Below are positions 52,330 through 63,069 of a DNA stretch of 64,000 nt, piece after piece. Where the stretch lies: the NCBI GenBank assembly GCA_033557465.1, contig CM066033.1, positions 230,084,109 to 230,148,108 of the forward strand, written 5' to 3'. The notes beneath the pieces were generated by a model. That model made no database searches. It saw only the letters and a program-made list of their open reading frames with translations, and was not told where the DNA came from. The stretch is from Ichthyophis bannanicus. Lineage: Eukaryota > Chordata > Amphibia > Gymnophiona > Ichthyophiidae. How positions within the stretch are numbered: the first letter of the stretch is position 1; each line of letters opens with the position of its first letter. The translations under genes were made by a program, and so were the position numbers.

Positions 52330-54200
52330 AGGTTAAGATCCTGTAATACAATGTTTTCAGTAGCCATGCTGTGAGGTGGAGAGACTGCAGATTGGGATGG
52401 AGCAGCGTCTCCTCCTCTTGAGAAAGGAGATCTGGAGCAGATCCAAGATCGAGGGATTGAGTCTGAGACAGACATAGTAGGAGAGGAAACCACGGTTGAT
52501 GTGGCCAACACGGGGTTATGAGTATCAAGAAGCCCCTTTCCGTCTGGAGCTTGAAAAGTGTCTTGGAAATGAGGGGAATGGGAGGAAAGGCATACAGGAA
52601 CTCTCGACCCCAGTGGAGGTGAAAAGCATCCACCTTCTGGTTGCCCAACATGGAGTCCTAGTGCAGAAGTGAGGAAGTTTGGCATTCTGCAGAGTGGCAA
52701 ACAGGTCTATCCCTGGAATCCCCCAGGTCTGAAAAATAAAAGATGCTGTCTCTGTGTGGAGAGATCATTCGTGGGGAAGGAGGATCCGACTCAATCTGTC
52801 TGTTAAGACATTTTGCTTACCTAGGAGATATACCGCCTGGAGGTGTATCTGATGAATAATAGCAAAGGACCAGAGATGGAGAGCATCCCTGAAGAGGGGC
52901 CAAGATCTTGTTCCTCCTTGTGTGTTCACACAGAAAATGTCTATCTGATTGTTCGGCTGGACCAGGACCTTCTGGAAGCTTAGATGTCCCTGAAAGATGT
53001 CCCTTGAGGGCATTGTAGATTGCCTGAAGTTCCAGTAAGTTTATCTGGGGTTTGGACTCCTCTTCCATCCAGAGGCCCTGAGTGGAGAGGAGCCCTAGAT
53101 GGGCTCCCAACCCCAGTTTGGAGGCATCCATCATCAGGGTACATTGATGTGGAGGCATCTGAAAAGGTGACCCGATGAGGAGAGCATCACCATAGAAGAG
53201 ATGTGGCCAGAGGGGCAGACACTTTGGATTTTGTCCGTGAGATGGCCTGAGGCCTGTGTCCACTGGGATGCCAAAGCCCATTGGGCTGTGCACATATGCA
53301 GGCATGCATGTGGTACTGCGTGTACTGTTGAGGCCATACGACCTAGAAGCTGCAACATTTCTTGGGCAGTTAGGTGGTCTCTGACACATATCTGAGATGC
53401 CAGCTGAATGAGATGAGAACAGCAGGGCTGAGGTAGAAACGCCCTTAACCGCTGAGTACTTAAGAGAGCTCCTATAGTGTTGGAGTAGGAGTGAGATGGG
53501 ACTTTGGAAGATTTATCCCAAATCCCAAATGTTGAAGTACCTACATGGTACGAGAGAGAGACAGGTGGACTTCTTGGGAGGTTCCTGCCTTTATGAGCCA
53601 GTCGTCTAAGTAAGGGAAGACAAATATCCCTAGAGATCTTAGAAATGTGGCCATGACCGCCATGCAGTGTGTGAAGACTCTTGGGGCAGAGGCGAGTCTG
53701 AATTGGCAGAATCTTTTACTGATAATGTCCTCCCTGAAACATGAAGCGTAGATATTTCCTGTGCTCTGGATGAATGAGGATATGTGTGTACGCTTCCTTT
53801 AGATCTAGACAACAGAGCCAGTCCTGACTCTGGAGGTAGGGTAGGAGGGTCCCTAGAAAGACCATCTTGAACTTCTTGTGGACGAGAAACTTGTTCAGGT
53901 TTCTGAGGTCCAGAATAGGTCTCTATCCTCCGATTGGTATGAGAAAATACGGAGAGTAGAAATCCATTCCCTGTTGAGATGTTGGGACCTCTTCTATGGC
54001 ACCTTCTGATAGACAAGACGTGACCTCTTGTAGCAAAAGGGCAGTGAAAGGAGGCTGAGAGGGATATTCCCCTACCAGTGTGGAGGGGGGCAGAGTTTGT
54101 AGGTGAAGTCTATACCCTTCTGTTACTATGGTCAGGGCCCAGTGCTCTGAAGTGGTTAAATGCCACTTGTGGGCATAGTGACAGAGTCTGATGGTAATGT
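52330..54200 (-). pseudogene. DIRS pol, D8
   Basis: The methyltransferase-like part is at 52316-52651 (YAFPPIPLISKTLFKLQ, CWPHQPWFP), RNase H at 52765-53358 (LMMDASKLGLGAHLG, INLLELQAIYNAL, VQPNNQIDIFCVN, VLTDRLSRI), and reverse transcriptase at 53580-54016, where VFPYLDDWLI can be read near 53600. Many frame changes. Motif order is the same as in D2. Confidence 0.82.
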
Positions 54201-54299
54201 TTGGGGGGGGGGGGGGTGTCTCCAGAGGGAGAATGGCTATGTTCTCTAGGAAAAAGTAAAAAACCAGGCACAGATTGAGTGAAGCTGACTGGTTTTTAG

Positions 54300-55700
54300 G
54301 AAGCTATGGCTTCTTTTGTTGCTTGGGAGGCTGTTGCCTCTTTTGAGCACCCTGAGGTTGGTACTGCGAAGCAGGGGTGTAAGAAGGGTAAAACTTATTT
54401 TTCTTATTGAAGAAAGCTTTTTTTGCAGCTGCTTTCTTCTTAGCCGGGTTGGCAGTGGTTCTAGAAAGCCTATTTAGGGTAGTATTCTCAGATTCCAACT
54501 GAGACACCTTATCTTGCCAATCCTTGCCAAAAAGGTTCTCACCCGTGCAAACAATATTACCCAGTTTATTTTGAACCCATTGTTCAAGATCTGATGCTTA
54601 AAGCCAAGCAATCCTGCGTGCTCCAATGCAGATTGAGGTGGCTCTACTGGTGCAATCAAAGCAGTCAAAAGTTGCCCTTTTTACAAACTTTGATACGTTT
54701 TGGGCATGTTTGAGGTGAGATAGTCAGCTCTCTTATCATCAGGGAGAAGACGAGCCATTGACTCAAGATCTCTAGGAAGCTCCTTGAGGACCATATAGAA
54801 TATGTATGAACTTATTCTGGCTGAAAGCATGGAGGCCCGAAAGCATCGAGAATTCTCAATTCTCTACCGGGAGGGTTCGAAGAATGTATCTCTGAACTTT
54901 TAATTTAATGTATTGCCGATTCCACTACCATTGAGTGATGAGGCAACTGAGTCTTCTGGAAACCGGGAGACTCTGGTACTCTATACATGGTATAGAATCG
55001 TCAAGTATGAGAAGATATGGTAAGGGGCATCTCCCACGACCGGTGCATGAGGTCCTGGAGGATGTGGTGAACCAGAACAATGGCAGCCTCTTTAGGAGCC
55101 GTAGGGTATTGGAAGATCTCCAATTCCTCTGCTCTAGGCTCTTTTTCGGATGTTACTGTTACGGATAGGCCCCTGGCCAAGTCCCAAATAAATTCTTGAA
55201 AAGACATGTCCTCAGGAGGGGACATGCATGGTTCTGGAGAGGGAGATGGATCCTCCGGTATACTTGAAGTCCTCGGGTATCGATCAATTCATCATCAAAT
55301 GAATCAGAATTGGAAGATTCAAAGTATCAGCGAGAGCAATGTCCATGCTCTGCTAAGGCTCGATACCGATCGCAATTGGTATTGGACCGGGCAATTTGTC
55401 TGGAGGAGCCACTGGTACCAGGGATGGATTCGAGGGCAGGCATGGGTGGTAGCGGATCGATCGGTACAAACCCTGATGCAGTCTGCATCGGTACCGTGGA
55501 TGGTGCTGGTGTCGGCGGTACCGTCGGTATGGATTTGATTGGAACTGATGCCGCTAGTAGAGCCGTTATACAAAAAACAAAGAAATAAACTAATTTTCTG
55601 CAGTGACAGGATTTGCTTCCTGCTGGCTCCGCGGAAAACAAAGAACTGAGGAGGGAGAGTTTGGAAGGGAGGAAGGCAGCGATGCAGGTGCAGTGGCATG
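54300..55700 (-). pseudogene. DIRS gag, D8
   Basis: Recognisable pieces are a Lys/Gln-rich tail (NPAKKKAAAKKAFFNKKNKF near 54380-54450), a diverged core block near 54500-54700, and MSFQEFIWDLARGLSV followed by KEPRAEELEIFQYP (55001-55225), the counterpart of FSDFVRDMAKAL...EEPRAEELDALQYD in D2. The N-terminal zinc cluster is not clear. Confidence 0.7.
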
Positions 55701-55805
55701 CTCCCAAAGGCTTTCCTATTGGATGTTGGAGAGCGTTCCTGCACGGGCTCTGTCAGTACTGACATCACCCATATGCGAGGACTACATTCCTGCTTGTTCC
55801 TGGAC

Positions 55806-55893
55806 ATTGTGTCTTACATCTATACGTACAGCACTGCATATGCCTTGTAGTGCTATGCAAATGATTAACAGTAGTAGTAATGTCTACTGTCCC
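55806..55893 (+). mobile_element. L2-like LINE 3' end
   Basis: The sequence reads through LCLTSIRTALHMPCSAMQMI-like residues and ends in AGTAGTAGTAATG. It matches the terminal part of the minus-strand fragment at 37512. It lies directly against the D8 right end. Confidence 0.7.
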
Positions 55894-55904
55894 CCTATCC
55901 CTAC

Positions 55905-56640
55905 CCCCTCATATGTCCAGCAACTTCCCTCGGTGTTCTTATTCTCCCACCCTGTGCCTAGCATCTCCCCTCTGTCTTCCTATTCACCCAGTGTCAAACA
56001 TTTACCCTGTCATAACACTTCAAGATGTCCAACATTTCTCCTCTGTGTCACTTTTTCCTCTCTCCCCCCTTTTACCAGCATCTCTCTTCTCTTCCTCTCC
56101 ATCCAGCATCTCTCTCTCTCTCCCCCTTGCCCCTTCATCAAGCATCTCCCCTCATCTCCCTACTCCCTCCTTCATCCAGAATCTCTCTGTCCATGTCCAG
56201 CATCCCCCTCTGTCTCCCTACTCCCCTTTCATCCAGCATATCCTCTCTGTCTCTCTCCTCTACCAAGTTCAACATTCTCCCCTATGTGCCTATCTTTCTT
56301 CCCATGTCCAGCATCTCTTCTCTTTCTTCTTACTTGCCACTCCCATGACCAGAATTTCCCTAATCTTTACAGGATACAAAATCTACCTTTGCACTCCTCT
56401 CTCTCTTCTGTGTCACTATTCCCCCTCCCATCATGTCTATCATCCCCTTCCCCTTCCCCATCCAGCATCTCCCTTCTCTTCCCCCCTCCCCTAAGCTTGC
56501 CTCTTTCCTCATCCTGTTGCAGCATTTCTCCTCTTATCCCATCTTAATCCTGCATCTCCCTACACCCCACCCCACCATGACCACTATCCTCCTTCTGTCC
56601 ATGAGTATGCATATCCCACTTTCTTTCCCCCTGCTCTGAC
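55905..56640 (+). repeat. Pyrimidine-rich degenerate repeat
   Basis: About 740 bp of C/T-rich DNA with recurring CCAGCATCTC and CATCCAGNATCTCTC words, spaced irregularly at about 35-45 bp, closely like the tract at 38270-38770. The 314-codon frame across it is a consequence of the missing purines, not a gene. Confidence 0.75.
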
Positions 56641-57894
56641 CCAGCATTTCCACTTTCTTCCCCCAGCTCTGATCCAATGCTGCACCTCTTCTTCCTGCTG
56701 CCGCTTTCTGAATCATGTGGCAGCAGCAATAAAGCAGAGAGAAAGCACGGGACTTCCACCTTGCATGTGCTGCTAAAGGCTTTGCTGATCCCACCTTGAG
56801 AAACAGCAAGTGGGACCATAAGAGCCTTTATCGGCATACACAAGACGGAAGGACTTGCACCTTCTCTATGTTTTAATGTCACATGACCCAGGAAGCAGCA
56901 CTGGTAGCAATGGGTGATGTGGGACTGGGGCCAGAGGCTAAGACTGATGGGAGCTGAGTGCTGCTGCAGTGGGCAATTTCTGATACCCCACCCCCCAAAA
57001 CAATTTGCCACCTAAGGCAGCTGCCTCACTTAGCTTAATGATAGAGTTGTCCCTGGTAACACCCCCCCCCCCACACACAAATACGTACATGAGAGCAGCT
57101 TTTTAAAAGTGCTGCTTTCTATCTGCCCATATACACTGATTCTGCAGCCCCTGTCTCCCTTTATTTGGAAGCATGAGCCCTAGCAGTAATACCGTGAATT
57201 TACTAAAGTGACACCATGGAGAGCAGTAGCGACAGAGGGCACTCCTGTTCATGCTAAACACCAGGGACCACAATTAAGGCTGAGAATGGGAATAGGGGGC
57301 TCTTGCAAGGGGAGAATGGGAATGGGGGGATCTTGCTCTAGTGGGGTTAGGTGGGATTGAATGGATGGGGGTTGTCTTGTGGGGGGGGGATAAGAAAGGC
57401 AGGGTGGTTGGGCAGATGATTAAAGGGGTCAGACCTCAGATTTTAAACATGCCCCTTTAGGCAGCATTTATTTGAGTTTGGGGGCTGATATAGATGCAGA
57501 TCTCTAGACTTATTTTTTCACATCAACTTGGAGTCCCCTTGTTATGCTGGAATCCACATCGATGTGTTAAGTTTGCCTAAACCATTTTCCTCCCTGCCCA
57601 TCTCCTGGTAAAGTAAACATGCTGAACATCACCATGCATAAGTAGCTCCTTTCTAAAATAGCTTTTACACATGTATGCCAATCTGCATGTGGGTATGTTT
57701 CTAAAATAACCTCCATGGATGTGTGTATGTGTGTATAGAACGAGGGAGAGATACATGTACGAATATGAAGAAAATAAAATAAAGGTAAATCAATATGTCA
57801 TATGAACTAATTTTAAAAGTAGTAGTCAACTTCTATGATTTAGTTGTTTGGATATACCAATTAGTGCACATTTTTAAAAGGAGCATAAAACAAG
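56641..57894. other. No recognised gene; possible hAT-like end
   Basis: Between about 56985 and 57054 the sequence reads GCCACCTAAGGCAGCTGCCT...GTTGTCCCTGG, the wording of a common hAT-like repeat end, but I cannot find its partner end. C and G homopolymer runs follow (57061-57072, 57376-57389). I see no gene. Confidence 0.4.
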
Positions 57895-58399
57895 GTCGCT
57901 TAGCTATAACATGTGCTTATGATAGATAGCAGAATTAATCAGACAGACAATTGGGTGACACTGCAAACTGCCCAGGCACAACAGATCTCCCAAAACTCAG
58001 AACTAGTGCAAAGTTTAGTGCACATGTGGACATTGCCACACAGAGTGGTCTCCTCAGTTCCTCAGTGAGTTCCATAGCTCAAGGAGAAATATACTCTTCA
58101 GGAGGTGGGAGGGACTAGATGCATGACTGGTCCTGCTGTCTATGGAAAACATGTGTTACAGGTAGGCAACATAATATCCTGCTTGTTGACAGAAACAATC
58201 AGACACACAAGAGGGTGACTCCCAAGCTCAGGGCTGCTCCACTGTATAGATTTTCTGTATATTATCGGGAGCTGCTCAATTGGATAAGTAAGAAAGTTGC
58301 ATAGCTTACATTGACAGGCTAGCACTGGTTGACTGAAAACACTGTGATTTCTGATTGGTTCAAGCAGTAAAACAAGCTGAATGTATAAAGCAAGGAATA

Positions 58400-59260
58400 G
58401 GTAGCTACTTTGCAAATGCTCTGTGAAAAGAGGTCAAAAGAGCTACAGTAGTCAGTAGCTTTGATATGATGAAGCTTAGATGAACCAGTCAGAGGAGCAC
58501 CGGATTGTTCATTAAAGATATGGATATAGGCTTCTAGCCAATTAGCTAGGGTTCATTTTGCCACTGGAATGCCAAATCAGTTGGGATCAAAAAAGACATT
58601 TGCATAGATTTTCTGGTGGATTCTGTTCTTTTCAGATACTAAGAGAGCTCATTTACAGTCCAGCATATGTAAGGATTTCTCTTGTACATGCCTGTACAAT
58701 TCCGGATAAAACATAGCATTATTTCTTCACTGAGATGAAAGGGTGTGACCATCTTTGGCATGACTTGAGCATGAGCGTGGAGTACTACATTATTAAGATG
58801 AAACTGGCTCCAAGGCTCTTAATGATTAAGACTTGAAGTTCCCTTATCCTTTGAGCTGAAGAAATAGCAACTAGAAAGAGAAACTTCCACGTACGATTCT
58901 TCAAAGTACATCTTCATGGGCTCAAATGATGGTTTTATGAGAAATTAAGGTCTCATGGCAAAGAGGATGTCTGAATATGTGGTTTGATAAGGACCCCTTC
59001 ACAAATCATGAAATGATGAGATAGTGAGAAGCCAGAGCCCTTTCCATTAAGAGAAAATAGGCTGAGAGTGCTCTAAGATGTACACCAATGCAGAAAGTTT
59101 TCAATCCTATGTGATAAAAATGATACAAGAATTGCAGTATGATATTAGGGAGACAACTAAAGTGATCATGCTCCATGCTGAAAACCTTTCTACCTGAAGA
59201 CATATGAATGTCTTGATTAAAGTTTTTATGTTGCTATTGATATGTCTTAAATTTGAAACA
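58400..59260 (-). pseudogene. DIRS tyrosine recombinase, D9
   Basis: Best seen at 59006-59203, where ILQFLYHFYHIGLKTFCIGVHLRALSAYF parallels the LQYLLHLSNLGLKSNSVKVHLSALSAHH block of D6. Toward 58400 the nucleotide sequence follows the recombinase order but has many stops. The catalytic residues cannot be confirmed. Confidence 0.65.
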
Positions 59261-59658
59261 GCAGGCCTAAAAAGGCCATTAAAGACTGCTCAATTTTCCT
59301 GTTACTGAATACAGAAGGGAGCCCCCCATTCTGTGTTATCAACACTGGAAAGATTTGAAGTCTGCTCTAAGGGAGAAACTGAGGGCCTTTTGAAGTAAAC
59401 CAGTTCTGGAAAGGCCGTATGGTGCAATCAGTATCACAGTATTGGCTCTCTTTTACTTGTATAGGGTTTGCGCTATTAGAGGGATGGGCGGACATGCGTA
59501 CAGGAGGGGCCAAGTTCAGTTTCTAACTTGCTAGACAATCTGGAGATGGGTACATCAAACAATAAAGGGACTGTTTTTCAACTTTGAAACTGGCAAAGAG
59601 GTCTATTTGAGGAATTCTCCACCTCTAAATAATGTCCTGAATGATCTGAAGATCTAGC

Positions 59659-59896
59659 AACTAAGAATGTGCATTTGTTAGTATGCCTTTTTTTGTTAGT
59701 GCACTTTAATAAAATTTAATGTCCCCTAAATCGACATAATGCATGTTAAGGCATCTTAATATTTAACATGCATTTAACATTTTTTTTTAAAATTAAAATG
59801 AATGTGTGAAACACGCTGAAAAAAAAGTTTGAAAATCAGAGGAAAAAGCTCAAATCAAAATGAACAGAAAACTATTGTCCTATGCATATCCCTACT
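59659..59896. mobile_element. AT-rich MITE-like insert in D9
   Basis: The left TAAGAATGTGCATTTG and the inverse of the right end (TAGGGATATGCATAGG) are similar, and the AT-rich interior interrupts the D9 coding order between the methyltransferase-like and RNase H parts. It has no coding capacity. I cannot establish a target duplication. Confidence 0.5.
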
Positions 59897-59917
59897 ATAA
59901 ATCACTCTTGAGGCTAA

Positions 59918-61000
59918 TTAACTGTACTGAGCTTCTCCACTATGTGGTTCTGAATACCTGGTATACAAGTGGCTTGAATTGTTATATGATTGAAATTTGA
60001 AAGTACCATAGTCTTGACACTTCTTGATGTAAGCAAAGTGAACCTCACCTCCTTGATTGTTGAGGTAAAACATGGCAATTTTATTGTCCATCTGAATCAA
60101 TATTAATTGATTTGGGGCGCTTCCCAATGCTGAAGTATTGTTGTCAGGCTACAAGAATGCTCCAGCAAAAGATCTCCTTTTTGTAGCTTTATTTTAGATG
60201 TTCACCAGTTCAACAATGTCTGAAGGGAGAGCAGCAGACAAATTTTAGAAATGAGAAATTGGCTCTACTGATTGTATTAAAGCTTGAGAGCCCATTGAGG
60301 TTTTCTGATTTTGAGTCAAGTACAGGGAACCACATGCACTTCAGTGACCATGTGACTTTACATCTGTAAGTAAGTTCTAGCTGAGACCTCTGGGTACTGC
60401 TGGATGTTTTGAAAACAGTATATTAGTTTCTGCATTCTGTCTTATGAAATAGAAACCTTAGCCTGCTCAATATCCAGAATTCCTATGACTAGGAGCTTCT
60501 TTATGGGTTTAAAAGATGATTTCTGAAAGAAATCCCAGAGTTTGAAGGAGGCAAATTATGTCCCTGAGAGAAATAGCTAATTCCATTGCAGAAATGTGAA
60601 AGTTAGTTGCCAATACATGGAAAACCTAAATGCCCCTGCTTGCTGAGATGAGCCACTGCAACCAGCAAGCTGTTGATGAAAACACTGAGGGCTGAGGAAA
60701 GACCGAAGGGGAGTACCTTGTATTTGTAATGACTGATTGTAGCCTGAAGCAAAGATAGTTCTTACAACTGGGATAAATTGAAATATGTGTATAAGCATCA
60801 TTGAGGGCTAACAAGCACATTCAATGTCCTTTGGTAAGGTAGGGGAAGACAGAGAGAAAGGTATCCATTTTTAACTTTTCTTTATAGAAAAATAGATTGA
60901 GATTTGAGGTCCAAATAGGACAGAGTCCTTCTGTCTTCTTGAGAAAGAAGTAGTACCTGGAATAGAATTCCTAATTCATTTCTTGAGGTGAAACAGGTTC
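59918..61000 (-). pseudogene. DIRS RNase H and reverse transcriptase, D9
   Basis: 59918-60127 reads ILIQMDNKIAMFYLNNQGG, the RNase H block corresponding to VLVQTDNQVAMFYVNKQGG in D2. 60577-60820 reads LALNDAYTHISIYPSCKNYLCFR, matching SLDLKDAYTHILIHPSHRQYLRF with the first catalytic aspartate changed (LALNDAY). The YLDD region is not readable. Heavily decayed. Confidence 0.75.
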
Positions 61001-62640
61001 TATTGCACTGATTTTCAAGAGGCACTTGAGACCAAGGCCTTTCAAGATGAACTGAAAAAGCGGAGACATTATCATCAACTATGTCTTGACGGTATGCAAG
61101 CTAAGTCAGATTGGAAGGTGAGATTAAACTTATGCACTCACTCAAGGAACATATGCATGTATTGTACCATGTAGAGTTGGTGAACTGTGATCTTGGCACA
61201 CAACTTTGTTCCCTGGAATACGTTCTCTCCCAAATGATAAAGTACCCTGGGGTCTTTTCTAGGGGGTGTGTTGAAAAATTCTTAACACTTTTTCACCTTC
61301 TTCATGGTTGATTCAACCACTTCAGGGAGTGAAACAGCTCTATTTTATTGAAACTTGGAATTGTTTGAACTTTGTTCTTTAGATCTAACTTTTGGGAAAC
61401 AGGTTGAATAGTTATTGTATTTACCATATGTAAAGCTGTTGTTCATAAAGAAGGCTATAGGCAGGGATCATATCTGTGGCCATGGAAGCCTATATGATTT
61501 TCAACAGTCCAAAGAACATCAGATTGAGGTTTTGCCTCCTGTTGAAGAGGAAAGGGAACTGCTTGTGATATACTATTGTACAAAAATCATGGGTAGGAGA
61601 TGTCAGTGTTAGAGGAAGGACTGGAAGGCAATCCAGTCAAAAACTGTTTCTCATCAGGAGACTAATGTCCTGGGATGAAATCTGGATCTGGAAAATCTTC
61701 AAGATCACTTTGGGTCTCTGATTTTGGAAAGGAAGGTGGCAATCAATGTTCCCCTTGCGTTTCAGAACCTGAAGAAGATAAGAGAGAGACAATGGAGTCC
61801 TGAAAGTTGTGCGTATCTCTCTTTGCAGGCATTAACCACTGTGAACTGAGAAGTCTATGTTGTTTCCACCTCCTGATATTTAACTCCTGGGAACCTTTTA
61901 TAACACATGTTAACAAAGTAATTGTGCATCTTTTGCAAGGATGAATGAGGCTGGTCAGGCAAAGGCAGAGAAATGCCAGTGAAGAATCACCCACTACTGT
62001 GACTCATACTGGAGCAGATTAGTTGGATGCACACTTTCAGACTGTTGTTACAAAGGCAAAGAAAATGAAGCATCCTGAGGCTTGATAGGCTAGCGGGGCG
62101 TCTGTGAAAGCTCAGCACGGGAAAGATCACTGCACTATAAAATTGGCTGAATATGATCCGCACTTAACTGCTCAGGAGCACTTGTGGTTCAAGAACTTCA
62201 AGCCATCTGCTCTGAAAGTGATGGATAAACCTTTGTGCTATGTTCCGGACAAGGTTTCTTGTGACAGAGACTGCGCAGTAGCAGTATGCTGAATCTTGCA
62301 CTTGGAGAACATCTCTGAACTAAAGTGATGATGCTTTTCTACTACTTTAGAATACATTTAAATACGGCTCAGACCTGAAAAACTGCGACTGAGATACTGA
62401 ACTTTAAGCTGAGATCACTCTGAAAGCTATGCTAGACCAGAAAAGCCCTAGTGCTGCAACTTGGCGACTGGAGTTTTGAAGTCACTATGCAAGTAGTGGA
62501 GGCTACATGAACAGGTGAATATCTACTGAAACGTGCAGAATCCACCATCTTTGCACAGATTTTTCGTCTTCCTTCTGCACAAGGAGGAGTCTCTTCTCTG
62601 GCACACAGTATTCAGGCAAATAATGTAAGTGAACACTGCA
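61001..62640 (-). pseudogene. Probable DIRS gag, D9
   Basis: By position this stretch should hold gag. Only weak similarity can be seen on the minus strand, for example near 61100-61320 around the expected conserved core, and frames are short. The call rests mainly on element order. Confidence 0.4.
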
Positions 62641-62921
62641 AGCACATGGAAAGCACAGTTACTTACCTGTAACAGGTGATCTCTGGGAACAGCAGGAATT
62701 AGTCCTCACATATGGGTACGTCGGTACCGACGGAGCCCGTGCGGGAAAGCTCCCCAGCTTCTTAGAATAGAAGCTTTTGGGACCTCCCACTGCACATGCG
62801 CACTGCCTTCCCGCCTTCCTGAACAGCTCTCCTCAGTTTCGAGTTTATAGCTGAGTCAACAGAGAGAGGAAGGAAGATAGATAGATAAAAAGATACAACT
62901 CCTAGGGGAGGTGGGTGGGTT

Positions 62922-63031
62922 GTGAGGACTAATTTCCTGCTGTTCCAGAGATCACCTGTTACAGGTAAGTAACTGTGCTATCTCCAGGAACAAGCAGGAA
63001 TAAGTCCTCAACATATGGGGACTCCTAGCTT
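62922..63031. repeat. Internal complementary region of D10
   Basis: The inverse of the left end (GATCACCTGTTACAGGTAAG) is joined to the inverse of the expected right end (CTCCAGGAACAAGCAGGAAT). It lets the unseen right terminus be predicted as ending in the TTGTTCCTGGAG form. Confidence 0.85.
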
Positions 63032-63069
63032 AGATGCAATGGGATCCCCTGTAAAGGTTCGCCATCTTC

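Larger units (their letters stand above)
50060..52400 (-). pseudogene. DIRS tyrosine recombinase, D8, twice interrupted
   Basis: The C-terminal frame 50106-50543 has KHTLSIWIADCISFAY, HNLCAMATS (HxxR has become HNLC) and ATWSSVHTFPAHYYLD with the tyrosine. The middle lies at 50986-51057 and 51867-51960, split by the L2-like insert. The N-terminal part is in 51939-52700 (SRKPSTRHSYAFKWHRISLWC, SDLKTNSLRVYLSAIPACRHPL). The gene is clearly dead. Confidence 0.85.
49669..55805 (-). mobile_element. DIRS copy D8, second family, decayed
   Basis: The left end begins AGCATAGTTACTCACCTG with the dyad, but continues TGATCTCCGGGAACAGCAGG...CATATGGGTGACG, which differs from the D1/D2 group (TTCTCCAGG, CTTATGGG). 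The right end reads CATCACCCATATGCGAGG...TTGTTCCTGGA. Two foreign inserts (50549-50985 and 51058-51866) interrupt the recombinase. Removing them leaves about 4.9 kb with heavy decay. Confidence 0.88.
57895..62651 (-). mobile_element. DIRS copy D9, highly diverged, right end outside window
   Basis: A diverged terminus (57900-57960: ATAACATGTG, GATAGCAGAATTAATCAGACAG, TTGGGTGAC) is followed near 58120-58230 by an internal-complementary-like segment (CCTGCTGTCTATGGAAAACA, ATCCTGCTTGTTGACAG, GGGTGACTCCC). Recombinase, RNase H, reverse transcriptase and gag-like parts follow in the usual minus-strand order. No right terminus is seen before D10 begins, so D9 probably resumes beyond D10, outside the window. 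It represents a third, older family. Confidence 0.7.

Noticed and set aside
55603..56547. 314-codon plus-strand open frame
   Set aside because: It spans the DIRS D8 end, an L2-like 3' end and the pyrimidine tract. Its Ser/Pro/Leu-rich product reflects missing purines in the tract.
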